DNA from: Rhynchopus sp. YZ270_cl-10
Taxonomy: Eukaryota; Euglenozoa; Diplonemea; Diplonemida; Diplonemidae
Length of the DNA stretch: 64,000 bases
NCBI GenBank assembly: GCA_964035575.1
Contig: OZ037901.1
Location: 558,001 to 622,000 of the forward strand
Reading direction: 5' to 3'
Part shown: piece after piece, positions 1 to 9,786 of the stretch
Position numbering within the stretch: the stretch's first letter is position 1
How the letters are laid out: every line of letters starts with the position of its first letter
Translations under genes and position numbers: made by a program
Notes under the pieces: generated by a model
The model's database searches: none
What the model was told of the DNA's origin: nothing
The model's input: only the letters and a program-made list of their open reading frames with translations

Positions 1-1
1 C

Positions 2-2743
2 ACGTGGACAGGTGTGATCAACGCGACAACAAGCAACGGACTGACTGTGCAGATTGAGTTCAACAGCAGCTCGACGGACTCGTCTGTGGAGGCCACGATC
101 ATGTACGAGGACGACAACGTGCGCATGGTGACAACGGTGCGCGACGACTGCACTGGAGAGGGACAGCTGTACCTGAAGAACCTGCCACACCAGATCCCTG
201 CAGTGGAGATTGACGTGAGTCTGGCGAAGCCGTGCGACGACGCATCGCGTGGGTCGAAGGCATGGACCGTGTCTGGATCTGTGGAGAACCTTGTGATCCC
301 GTTCTTCGGGAAGACACTTGTGGTGGACCGTGTGGCGGTGAGCGTGGCGTCTGACGCGGCGGGGAAGAAGTCTGTTGTGATTGCAGGAGACTTCCTTGAT
401 CAGTTCAGTGCGGACCTGTCGTTCGGTGTGCCTGTTGTTGCGTCGGAGGTTGTGCTGCGTGCGTCGCTGAAGGCGGCAGGTGCAGCAACGCCGGACAGCT
501 TCGCAGTTGCGTGGCAGGGATCTGGGTCTGGGTCGCCGATGTCGTCGTCGATGGGTGTGGGGTCACCGGCACTGTTTGCGGGCCTGAAGGGACTGTCGCT
601 GACGGATGTGGCTCTGACGGTGACGTTCGACGGTAAGCTGTCGCTGACTGCAGGTGGAGGTCTGTTTGGACTGCGTTACGATGTGCTGATTGCGATTGTG
701 AAGCAGACCAGCGGATGGAACTTCGGGTTTGCGTTCACTGCGTCTGGATCGCTGGCCACGGATGGCATGCCTGCTGTTGTGGCGAATGTGCTTGATCAGC
801 TGGCGCCGACATGGGTGCGCTTCTCGCTTGCGAAGGCGGCGATGGAGGTGGAGGGAATCAAGCTGCGCCACGGGCTGTCGCTTGCTGCCTTCATGGGCTC
901 GGACAGCGGCATCATGACGTCGGTGCGTGACCTGTGCCCGGCAGACCTGAACAAGCAGATTGAGTCTGCGACTGTGGGAGGTGGACTCACGATTGTGGCG
1001 GACATCAAGTCTGTGACAGAGATCAACGTGTTTGTGATCCTTGCGGGTGAGATCCCACTTGGGTCGAAGGCGATGCTGCGTGAGGTGGCGCTTGCGTTTG
1101 TGCTGAAGACAGGCCCGCCGGAGATCGGGTTCAACGTGCTGCTTGACTTCACTGTCGGGAAGGGCGTTCAGGAGCAGACCTTCACTGCAGGTGGATTCAT
1201 CAGCCTGTCTGCCACCGGGTCGCTCACAGTGGCACTGTCGATGGACTCTGACAAGCCGTGGTCGAACCCGTTCGGTGTGCAGGGTGTGAAGGTGCTGTTC
1301 CCACTTGGTATCAAGATGACCATCACACCTTCCCTGCTGCCGTCTGGGTTTGCACTGATCGGTGGTCTGCAGATTGGCGGGACATCGGGGTCTGTTGTTG
1401 TGGGTGTGGACCTGCAGGACTTCACGAAGTGTGCGATGTCTGCGGAGATCAACAACTTTGACTTCAAGTCGATTGTGACGGACATTGCGCAGTGCGACGA
1501 CTGCCTTGGCCCTGTGGCTGGTGTGCTGACGGACGTGTCTGTGGAGCGCTTTGCTGCGTCCTTCAACCCGGACCCGGTGAACGACGTGGCCATCACGATT
1601 GCAGGTGTGAGTGCCGTCATCCCTGCAGGTATCTCTGTGGAGTTGGTGAACCTGAAGATCTGGAAGGTGATCCACATTGTGGAGGCAAAGTTCAAGGTGA
1701 ACGCAAAGGGGCTGGAGGTTTCGATGTCTGCTGCCCCGATCCGTTGGGGGGGTCTTCTTGAGATCACGAGCGCGGACGGAAGCACCGGTCCGTCGCTGGA
1801 GCTCGCACTGACAAGCCAGAAGCAGCTGCTGAAGATCGACGGACGTGCCAAGCTGCTTGGGCAGACCGTGTCGCTGTACCTGATCCTCTCCGACGAGCGT
1901 GTGTACGGGAAGTTCACCTACTCGCTTGGGTCGCTCCTCTCTGTCGAGGTCACGATGGACACTGTGGGGAAGCCTGGCGACGACGACTTCTCGAACACCA
2001 TCACCGGAAAGCTCGAGACCGACATTGTTGCGAAGGTTGTCGACTACGCTGTTGACTTCCTTCTGAAGATCTCTGAGAAGGCGACTGCAGGACTGAAGAC
2101 GGCGAACTCGAAGCTGTCCTCTGCAAAGAGCAGCCTTGACCGTGCGGAGAAGAAGCTGTTGGACGCTGAGAGGGCTGCACTGAGCAAGATCTCGGGTGCA
2201 CAGAACTCGCTGAACGCAAAGGCATCGAGCATGAACAGCAAGTACAGATCGTGCAAGTCGAAGGAGAGCCGCTGCAGGAAGAAGTGGTGGACCTGTGGCT
2301 CTGTGCCCGCCTGCTGGATCGGGTACGGAGTGACAAAGGCTGCGTACAAGATTGCCTACGGTGTGCTTGAGGTTGCGAAGAAGGTTGTGATGGCCGGAAC
2401 ACGCATTGCACAGGGTGGTCTGCGTATTGCCAAGGGTGTGCTGACTGCGGCGCAGGGTGTCGTGAACGCAGCGTTGGTTGTGGTGGGTGCCTTCGGCGAC
2501 ATTGTGAAGGCAGTTGGTGGTGCACTCAAGAACGCACTCAGAATCCACTCGCTCACATTCTCGAACACACTGACGAGCAGCAGCAACACCGTGGCGATGT
2601 CTGGTGACCTGACGGTTGTGGGCAAGCGCTTCCAGTTCGACTTCAGCTGCGAGTTGGACTTCAAGTCTTTCGCGAAGGCCATTTACTTGGAGTTCAGGAA
2701 GATGATGAAGTCGAACTACGGCAAGAAAATCGCCGACATCTAG
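2..2743 (+). CDS. Large beta-rich repetitive protein, 5' end missing (unknown function)
   Basis: The reading frame is open from the first bases of the window to a TAG at 2743, so only the C-terminal ~913 residues are present and no start can be chosen. The first ~680 residues are Gly/Val/Ser/Thr-rich with alternating hydrophobic residues, as in long beta-sheet proteins. They contain recurring phrases of the type LSLTAGGG and TGSLTVALS, which suggests degenerate internal repeats. Residues ~690-760 are Lys/Ala/Ser-rich and likely coiled coil. A short Cys-rich stretch with CKSKESRCRKKWWTC follows, then a glycine/alanine helical segment built on repeats such as RIAQGGLRIAKGVL. The last ~60 residues return to beta pattern. 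I do not recognise the family. A cell-surface, secreted or lipid-binding role is possible but is inference only. Codon use is strongly G/C-ending, which also explains the long shadow frame on the other strand. Confidence 0.85.
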   Translation, partial: TWTGVINATTSNGLTVQIEFNSSSTDSSVEATIMYEDDNVRMVTTVRDDCTGEGQLYLKNLPHQIPAVEIDVSLAKPCDDASRGSKAWTVSGSVENLVIPFFGKTLVVDRVAVSVASDAAGKKSVVIAGDFLDQFSADLSFGVPVVASEVVLRASLKAAGAATPDSFAVAWQGSGSGSPMSSSMGVGSPALFAGLKGLSLTDVALTVTFDGKLSLTAGGGLFGLRYDVLIAIVKQTSGWNFGFAFTASGSLATDGMPAVVANVLDQLAPTWVRFSLAKAAMEVEGIKLRHGLSLAAFMGSDSGIMTSVRDLCPADLNKQIESATVGGGLTIVADIKSVTEINVFVILAGEIPLGSKAMLREVALAFVLKTGPPEIGFNVLLDFTVGKGVQEQTFTAGGFISLSATGSLTVALSMDSDKPWSNPFGVQGVKVLFPLGIKMTITPSLLPSGFALIGGLQIGGTSGSVVVGVDLQDFTKCAMSAEINNFDFKSIVTDIAQCDDCLGPVAGVLTDVSVERFAASFNPDPVNDVAITIAGVSAVIPAGISVELVNLKIWKVIHIVEAKFKVNAKGLEVSMSAAPIRWGGLLEITSADGSTGPSLELALTSQKQLLKIDGRAKLLGQTVSLYLILSDERVYGKFTYSLGSLLSVEVTMDTVGKPGDDDFSNTITGKLETDIVAKVVDYAVDFLLKISEKATAGLKTANSKLSSAKSSLDRAEKKLLDAERAALSKISGAQNSLNAKASSMNSKYRSCKSKESRCRKKWWTCGSVPACWIGYGVTKAAYKIAYGVLEVAKKVVMAGTRIAQGGLRIAKGVLTAAQGVVNAALVVVGAFGDIVKAVGGALKNALRIHSLTFSNTLTSSSNTVAMSGDLTVVGKRFQFDFSCELDFKSFAKAIYLEFRKMMKSNYGKKIADI

Positions 2744-2960
2744 GCAGCACAGCACCAGCCCTGGCTGGCGAGGCCAGAGCCTGCAAAGCATACTTACCAA
2801 AGCTCACGCTTTTCCTTGGTTGTTCCCTCTTTGGTGAGGGGTGTGGTTGTTCCTTATCGTTTTCCATGTGGCTGACTGAGGGTGGCAATGATGTGGGAAA
2901 ACCCAAACCCAAGGCAGAAATGGGGCAAAAGAACGAGATGGTTTGTCTGGCAGGACTTTA

Positions 2961-3009
2961 ATGTGTGTGCACAATATGCGCATTCATCTTTCAAGCTTTT
3001 TTTTTTAAA
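2961..3009 (+). repeat. Hairpin-type repeat (R7)
   Basis: The pattern is ATGTG...CGCATTCATC followed by TTTCAAGC and a T run. It is one of the dispersed hairpins described in the findings. Confidence 0.5.
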
Positions 3010-3990
3010 GTTGTCCTCCCAGCACAGCCATCTCTCATTTGACTCCCTTAAGCTGTGTTTTACTTTTATGCTTCTATTTGTAATTTGATTTTTTTTTTTT
3101 TTTCATCTCTTCCCCTCCCTTTTTCTTTTTGGAATTTATTTTCCAAGTATTGCTTCATGGAGTAAGGTAGGTATTTATTGGTTTCAAATTTTATGGTTAG
3201 CAGGAGTGTAGTGAAGGTGACGCATATGCCGCTGTGGAGAAGACAACCTTTTTATCTGCAACGATGACTCTGAACCTGTGTTCACTTCGAGTTCCTATCG
3301 AAGAAAGCAACGTATTTGTATTCACTTTTTTCCCCAAGCAGAGTTAGGTTAGCATTTTCCAAGCATCAGTATGTGTTTTGTTTCGTCCAGGTCAATTAAT
3401 ATTGCATTTTGGGAGATCCGCTGATTTCTTTGCCACTTTGCACTAGAGTGACAAAGTACGGCGATGTCACTTTATTCAACTCATTTTCTTCTTTTTAGGT
3501 GACTGAGTAAATCATCTGCACACAACAAAAAATTTTTTTTTTACTTATTTCACAACGTACCTCGGTAGAGCGACATCTTCCCATTGGTGTCAACTCTATT
3601 GTATGGCTTCGTTCCTTTTTTTATATTTTATTTTGCATGAGCTCGACTGAGATGTGTTTCAACTACTCTTTTATTTTGTTTTTTCTTTTTTGAAACCTGA
3701 ACTGTGTATGTGCCTTTGATGCACATTCACTATTCTCGCATTCAGCTGCTTTGCAAGGTGACTACTGGGGGGCGAGCTTAACTACAATACCACCCCATTT
3801 TAGGTGTAAACTCAGCTCCCTCGTAGGGGTAGGAGAGGACACAGCTGATATTATCTTTATCACCTTTTTTTATATTGTGAGCAGTACACCTTCCAACACT
3901 TTAGCTGTGGTTGTCTTTTTACACATACCCTTTTTTGTGATGTGCTAATGAGGAGCACATCAATTTTTCTCATTTTTTTTTTCCTTTTTT

Positions 3991-4046
3991 GTGCTTTCAT
4001 CCGGGGCTGGCATCATGGGTCAGTCAGAGGTGCCTGCATCAATAAT
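3991..4046 (+). repeat. Short interspersed repeat R3
   Basis: Contains the R3 core: TTTCATCCGGGGCTGGCAT, then GGGTCAGTCAGAGG and TGCCTGCATCAATAA. The same core recurs at 9190, 46589, 55896 and 60240. T-rich DNA lies on both sides. Confidence 0.7.
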
Positions 4047-4300
4047 TATTCCCTTTTTTTTTATTCCCAAAGTATCCCATTCCCCCTTCCCTGTATTCAT
4101 TTCTGAAAGAGTTGTATCTCGTGATCGGTGTGCTAATCTGCGAACGAGGTGATTCATTCAAATTTTTTTATTTTTTTATTTTCTCTCCAGTTTATCTTTT
4201 CGTTTCAGTTCTCTCTCTCTCTCACTCTATTCTGCCTTAAGGCAGGCACCACCGAGCCTTTCAGCGCAAAGAAAAGGAAAAAAAAAAAAAAGAAAAAAAG

Positions 4301-4342
4301 GTATAGTGGAGCTCATCCTATCTACACGAATACAAGTTTTCA
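4301..4342 (+). repeat. Short interspersed repeat R5
   Basis: Diverged copy with TAGTGGAGCTCATCC, CTACACGAATACAAG and TTTTCAAAAAA. A-rich DNA lies on both sides. Confidence 0.6.
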
Positions 4343-5096
4343 AAAAAAAGGCACCTGTCATTTTTTCCCCCGCGAAAAAATAGAACGTTTGCAATTAAAG
4401 GGACGTTCGTTCCCGAATTGCATTCCTTTTTTTTTTTTTAAATAGGGTTTCTTTTTGCATTGTCTGATTGATTCTGTGCTTTGTCTGCCTGGTTGTCCCT
4501 CTCCCTCTCCCTGAATCCACCCCTATATTATTTTTTTAGGGGGTTTTTACCCACTCTCACCGCACCGTTTTCTATTTTTCACAAACTCGCATCTTTCCAA
4601 TTTTAAACAATACAAAAAAAAAAATGTTCTCGAATTTCCAAACCCATAAAGACGTGTTTTGTTTTCGTGTGGAGAGGAGTCTTCATTCTTTTCTCTGGGA
4701 AGCTAAAAAAAAGGGTGGGTGAAAAGTTGAAAAAGTAAAAAAAAGATTTTGACTACCAGCGGCAATACTAAATTTTCTTTTTCCACAATCTTATTTTTTT
4801 GAGAACAATTTGTTGTCAAAATCAATCAAAAAAAAAGTAAAAAGTGATCGCTGTGCTTCTAAAAAGACCAATCATTTATGATTTCGGTTTTTTTTTTGTG
4901 GTACGGAACGACAATCATACAATACCTTGGCTCCCTATAGCGGTCCAGGTAGTCAGATCCCTTTTTCTTTTTTTTTAAAGCCACAACGAATGAGTGCTTC
5001 ATCACCCTTTCGTTTTAACGTATTCATACACCCCGAGTATTGCACTGTGGTCATTTTCCTATACTTTCAACATTTATTTTCCTCACTTTTAAAAAA

Positions 5097-5134
5097 GGTA
5101 CACTGTTCACGAGAGGGCTTTGTATTTCAAGTCA
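5097..5134 (+). repeat. Short repeat R6
   Basis: GGTACACTGTTCACGAGAGG followed by GCTTTGTATTTCAAGTC. Close relatives lie at 23729-23766 and 60163-60212. It shares the ACGAGAGG loop with the R1 hairpins. Confidence 0.55.
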
Positions 5135-5582
5135 AAAAAAATTTTTTTATTTCCCACAAGAAGGATGGGGGTCTCCAATCTCTGCCGCACGTTGTTATGG
5201 ATGGTCAGCGGGCATTAACCTGTCGCCCCTTTTTGGGGGTTGACAGTTTATTGTGCGCACCAGTCGTTATTTAGTTTGACATGGCAGTTATCGATGCAAC
5301 AGAAGTAAAACGTTTGAAAGCTGGGCTTTTTTTTTTCCTTTCGTTCTTCGTAATGGAAAAAAAAAATATTTTTTTTGCTGCCCCACACCCCACACACATC
5401 GTATTGTTTAACCAATCCCTTCTCTCTTAGTGAAGGTCTATAGCCTTCTGCGCCTTCAACATTTGAGTACATCACTCCCCCCCTCCCTCCCCTTCCCCTT
5501 CCCGGTTCCTGCTGCTGGCACCCACTATCGAGGTGTCTCCAATTTCGAGCTAAAATCTGTGTTTTTTTTAGATAAACCGTTC

Positions 5583-5647
5583 TTTGGGTACATTTAGTGC
5601 ACCCTATTATACCATCTATTCAGTAGAATAGTTAGTATATGAAACAA
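5583..5647. repeat. 65-base exact repeat, copy 1
   Basis: Identical by eye to 62332-62396. It contains a hairpin in which CTATTC and GAATAG pair around AGTA, extended outward by imperfect pairing of TATACCAT with TTAGTATA. Confidence 0.75.
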
Positions 5648-5824
5648 GATAAAACCTTTCTCCTTTGCTTTTTTTTCTATCGAAGATAAATATTCTCTGT
5701 ACTGATTTGTTCGCTTATTTTTTTTAAGTGGTGTGTTTCAGCTTTCTTCTCCTCTCCACTTTTGAGCGAACCAGATCCTTCTCCATTCTCTTCTCATTTT
5801 TTTTTCTATTTTAACGATAGCGAA

Positions 5825-5872
5825 GATGTGTTGTGCACTAGAGGCGCATTTTTCATCTTTTCAAATTTTATT
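5825..5872 (+). repeat. Hairpin-type repeat (R7)
   Basis: GATGTGTTGTGC, a loop with AGAGG, then GCGCATTTTTCATC and TTTTCAAATTTT. It is one of the dispersed + strand hairpins. Confidence 0.5.
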
Positions 5873-5884
5873 TTTAGGAGAATA

Positions 5885-5982
5885 ATCAAATTTACCCCTA
5901 TCTTTGAAAAAGTTCAGACTTGCCCTGAAAGTGTTTTTAGGGCAAGTCTAAACTTTTTCAAAATAGGGTAGGGTAAATTTGA
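5885..5982. repeat. Near-perfect inverted repeat, ~43-base arms
   Basis: The left arm 5885-5926 runs from ATCAAATTTACCCC to GACTTGCCCT. The right arm 5939-5982 is its reverse complement with only a few mismatches. About 12 bases (GAAAGTGTTTTT) form the loop. It could be a tiny foldback element or a transcribed hairpin. Confidence 0.8.
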
Positions 5983-6300
5983 CTATCCCCCTTTTTCCAC
6001 ACAAAAAAAAAATCTGCAAGAATGAGGGGTATTTCAAATGCAATTTTTTTTTTTCACCCTCAAATATCCACATTTTCCTCTCTTTCTCCTCTTCTCCCTA
6101 CCTTTCTTTTTTGTGGGGTATTCACCTACCCTTCTTCTAGTCCCCCTTTCCTTTGATGGGCAGTATGGGTCCATCAAAAAAGAAGTCTTTTTTACAAGAG
6201 GAAAAAAAAAGGACTGAAGTTACAGCAATAAAAAAAAAAGATCCTTTTTGGTGTGTACCCATCATTTAAAACAACGTACCGAAAAAAGAAAAAGAAAAAA

Positions 6301-6350
6301 TAGTGGAGCACACTCTAGGGTGGCTATACTAATACAACCAAGTTTTCAAA
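6301..6350 (+). repeat. Short interspersed repeat R5
   Basis: Near-consensus copy: TAGTGGAGCACACTCTAGGG, then TGGCTATACTAATACAACC and AAGTTTTCAAA. The ends of the first half pair (AGTGGAGC with GCTATACT or GCTACACT). Confidence 0.7.
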
Positions 6351-6499
6351 AAAAAGAAAATGTTGGTCTATATAACATCTATCTCTCCCTGTTGCAAAGG
6401 TAATCCAGAGGCATAGTGTTTGGGACTTCTTTTTTTTTCTCCATTTTATTTGGCATTTAGTTTTTTGTGTACGGTATCTTTTTTACCAATGAAGTGCTC

Positions 6500-6588
6500 T
6501 CTGGGTTCGATAACCCGCGGGGGAAGCAGTACTTTGTTCCTGCGTCCGGTGAATGCACGGTGAGGGCATTTGCACTTTCAACTTCTCT
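6500..6588 (+). repeat. Short interspersed repeat R2
   Basis: Begins with the small hairpin GGGTTCGATAACCC. Then comes GTGAGGGCATTTGCAC followed by TTTCAACTTCTC and a T run. It is the same layout as the copy inside the intron at 53544-53628. Confidence 0.6.
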
Positions 6589-7084
6589 TTTTTTTTTTCT
6601 TTTTACGCACACTACTTTGTGAGCGGAAAGTGTCACGTCGCTCACTCACCCAACAGGTTTTAAGGACAACTGACACTTTTTTTCAAGGTGACCTCAGGTA
6701 TCGAGAGGCTTAGGTTTTTACCAAAACTTTTTTCTGTTCTATTTTCCCCCCCGTCGTACTTTCTCTGTTGTTGCCCTCTTCCTTTGTGACACACGTAAGA
6801 CCGGTGGTGAGGCTTTTGGTCTCAGTGCAAATTTGACGCACAGACAAGCAACACCGTTTCCTCAAAACACGTCCATTACGTTTGTGTCCTGCAGTATATA
6901 ATGCATAAGAGGGCATGAAAAAATGCTCCCCTTTTTTTCCTCTTTTTAGATTTCTGTGGCCGTACATTTTATCTTAAAAAAAACCAGTGGATGCTTAGCT
7001 TTGCTTTGCTTAGCATTGCTAAAGCTTACGCGTCCGTCAGTAGGCTTATTCATTGTGTATGATGAACTTTGCGTTATCAGTACC

Positions 7085-7131
7085 TCAGAATGCGTCCGTT
7101 GGTGTCCGGTGAGGCGTTTGCACTTTTTTCT
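7085..7131 (+). repeat. Partial R2 repeat
   Basis: Contains GCGTCCGTTGGTGTCCGGTG, then AGGCGTTTGCACTTTT. It matches the 3' half of R2. Confidence 0.45.
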
Positions 7132-8255
7132 CTTTGTTTTTTTAAAGAATTCTAACTAACGAGACGCAAGGAAACAAAAAGAAAAAAAAAATGTCAAACC
7201 AAGTTGTATGTGTGTGGCCCACATTATCGTATCTTTCTTCTCTGTTTTCCCTTTGTTTCCCCCCCCCTTTTTTTGTTCCTGTATTTTTCACACTCCAAAG
7301 GGGGGTTTGATAGCCTCCCTCTTAGTGCCTCTCAGAGGTGTTTGTACTCTATCAACAATTTTTTTTCACACCCTTTTTTTTTTACATATTGTCACCTGAT
7401 ATTGCCTTAAAATTTTGGTAGTTTTGGTCGTATTCAGTAGAGATTTGGTACCAAAACCCCACCAAAAAATTCAGGAAAAATCAGGTGGTCTTGGTGTGTC
7501 CACACATCCCATTCCCCCTCTTGACTGCTTTTTCAGAGCATCCATCACAACGTGCTGTATCGTCCTTGCAGCCTGTGTAACTTTATCACACTGGGGGAAA
7601 GGTGAGGGAGGGGGGGACTTCAGTTTTTTTAAAAAAAAGTGCGAGACTCGGTTCGAATAGTCTATGATGGTTTCAGCACCTGAGTCCCGAAAGGCAATTT
7701 GTTACCAACGTCACTTTTTTTTTTGTCCCTTCCAAAAGCCTCTTCTCCCGCTTTGTTTGTGATTATGCTTTTTTGATATCGTGCCTTTCATCCACCGGGG
7801 AGTTTCCGGTGTGATGTTTCGTGCTTTCGACTTCTCTTTTTTTTCCGTATTTATTGTCTTTTTTGGGGGCAATAAAATAATACAAAAAAAGATGAAACTC
7901 ATTTGAGTTGCAGTTCCCATATACCCGAGACTATAAAAAAAAGGGTAACTGTACGCTCTCAATAAATAATATGGTATGCAACGAGAAGGGAGGAGTGAGG
8001 GCTATGGTTTAAAGGAAGAATGGGGCTTTTTTTGGCGCGTTAGGTGATTGGGGGAAGATGGCTTGTGTCGAGTTTTCGCTCGGCGTAACAAATGATCCTC
8101 TCTCCCACTCCATTTCCTCCATAGTTCTTCCCCTCCTTTTTTTCAACAAAAAAAAAAAAAAAAAAAAAAAGCAAAAATTATTGGAGTTGGCAGGTCGTAA
8201 CCTACACCTTCCGTTGATTTCTTTTAAAATTAGTCGTTTCGCGGCGGGAAAAAAA

Positions 8256-8454
8256 GACAGTGGAGATTGCACCAACTGTGGCAACACTACCGAGGCAACT
8301 ACACTACTCCAAAACAATTTATCAAAACGAAAAAGAAAAAAGCTTCATCATATTTTGCCTCAGCATCCACATCAAAAAGTAATATTTTTAAAAAGAAAAA
8401 GTATAGCGGAGTTCATCCTCGGGTGTCTACACTAATACAAAAGCAAGTTTTTCA
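8256..8454 (+). repeat. R4 + R5 composite repeat (spread)
   Basis: R4 covers 8256-8328 (GACAGTGGAGATTGCAC, then CGAGGCAACTACACTACTCC and AATTTATCAAAA). About 70 A-rich bases follow, then R5 at 8401-8454 (GCGGAGTTCATCCTCGGGTG, CTACACTAATACAA). The same order is seen at 47290, 55189 and 56422. Confidence 0.7.
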
Positions 8455-9189
8455 GAAAAAGAAAAAAATGCATGCAAATGGTCTCACAGAAGATACTACA
8501 TTTCTCATTGCCCCTACTCTCCCCCATTGCCCCTTCACTAAACAATTTACATCATCATAGCCCACTTTTTTATTTTCCTTTTCATTTTTTCCCCCCTCCA
8601 TTTGTTCAAAAAAAATGTTGCATTTTTTTTTTTTTTTTTTTGAAGCGAGTAGTCTTCCCTTCCCCTCCTCCCCCCGCCCCCTCAAAGTAGTTACTCCCCT
8701 CCTACCGGTTCGCTACCGGAAGGTTTTCAAGCCAAACCATGGCATTTCCTTAGGGAGATTCTTTATGGATTTGCCAAAAATGTTTTTTTTGTTTTTTTTT
8801 TTTAGTTCGATGATCTGATAACTGTGGCAGAGGAATGGCCTGTGTGTGTGTATGTCAACAGCATTGACTGTATAGTACTCCAAATAAAGTCCAAATAAGT
8901 TTTTGGAAAATTTTGCGGATTTTTTTTTTTTTGGACGCCAAACAAGATTTGGAATACTGTACACTGTCATCTTTCCTGTGGCATTCTACTCAGGAGCTTT
9001 TCGTTTGATAATCCGATGTCCAATTCGGAGGAGTAGATTGGGTTTCAACTACCAAGTAGAAAAGCATGTTAGTGTAAGGAAAGCTAGAAGCACTGAATCT
9101 TGGATTTCATCTTACATTTTTTTAAAAGAATCCCCCCTATGTTTCTGATTCAAAAACAGAATAGCTCTTGGGGGGGTTTTTTTGGGGGG

Positions 9190-9246
9190 GTGCTTTCATC
9201 ACCCGGGCTGGCATTGTCAGTCAGGGGGGGTGCCTGCATCAATAAT
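9190..9246 (+). repeat. Short interspersed repeat R3
   Basis: Contains GTGCTTTCATC, GGGCTGGCATTG, GTCAG and TGCCTGCATCAATAA with small differences from the other copies. An R2-like tail (CCGTGAGGCGTGCACTTTCAA) follows at 9261-9305. Confidence 0.65.
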
Positions 9247-9786
9247 TTTTGTTTTGTTGTTGTGCTATCCGCTGGAGGGGTCCGTGAGGCGTGCACTTTC
9301 AATTTTCTTTTTTCCAGGTTTTATTTTTGTTTTATTTTTTTTAGAAGACGATCTTTTCAAAAATTCTCTCTTCCCTTGCTCCCCCTCTTCCCATTCCCAC
9401 CCAAATACTCGAACTAAAAGGAAAAAAAAGAGTACCACAGAAAAAAGAGTGGTTATCGTAAACCCCTGGTAGACCCGTTTTTAATGCCAGCCCATTATTT
9501 TATTTTATTTTCACAAAAAATTGAAACCAATTATACCATTTCCTTGCTCTCTCTCTCTCTCTTTTTCTTTTCCCTCCCTCACCTTCCCCCCCCGCCTCAA
9601 CCCCATTTCTCTTCCAACGACATCTTCATTTAAAAAAAAAAGGCTGTTTTTTTATTTATTTTTTGCCACCACCACACTTCACTCTGACACATCTACAGAT
9701 TATTTCCCTCCCCTCTTTCCTCTCCCCTTCACACCTTGACAACCTCACCTTTTGGTCTTGCCTCCTCCTCCTCCTCCCCTTCCACC

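Larger units (their letters stand above)
2744..9698. other. Long intergenic region with short repeats, no gene seen
   Basis: About 7 kb with many T and A homopolymers. Open frames are short and look random. It holds scattered copies of the repeats listed separately: hairpin-type near 2961, 3939 and 5825, R3 at 3991 and 9190, R5 at 4301, 6301 and 8401, R4 at 8256, R2-like at 6500, 7085, 7302 and 9261, R6 at 5097, an inverted repeat at 5885-5982 and a 65-base exact repeat at 5583. No tRNA or rRNA gene was recognised. Exons of a spliced gene cannot be excluded by eye. Confidence 0.6.

Noticed and set aside
563-2800. 745-residue open frame on the minus strand
   Set aside because: Shadow of the + strand gene at 2-2743, produced by its G/C-ending codons. 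Composition (His/Arg/Leu-rich) is not that of a natural protein.
6500-6530. tRNA gene suggested by GGGTTCGATAACCC
   Set aside because: Only a T-arm-like hairpin is present. There is no acceptor stem, D arm or anticodon arm in register, and the sequence recurs as repeat R2.
8058-8560. Overlapping 97-125-residue frames on the + strand
   Set aside because: They run through poly(A) tracts and the R4-R5 repeat; chance frames.
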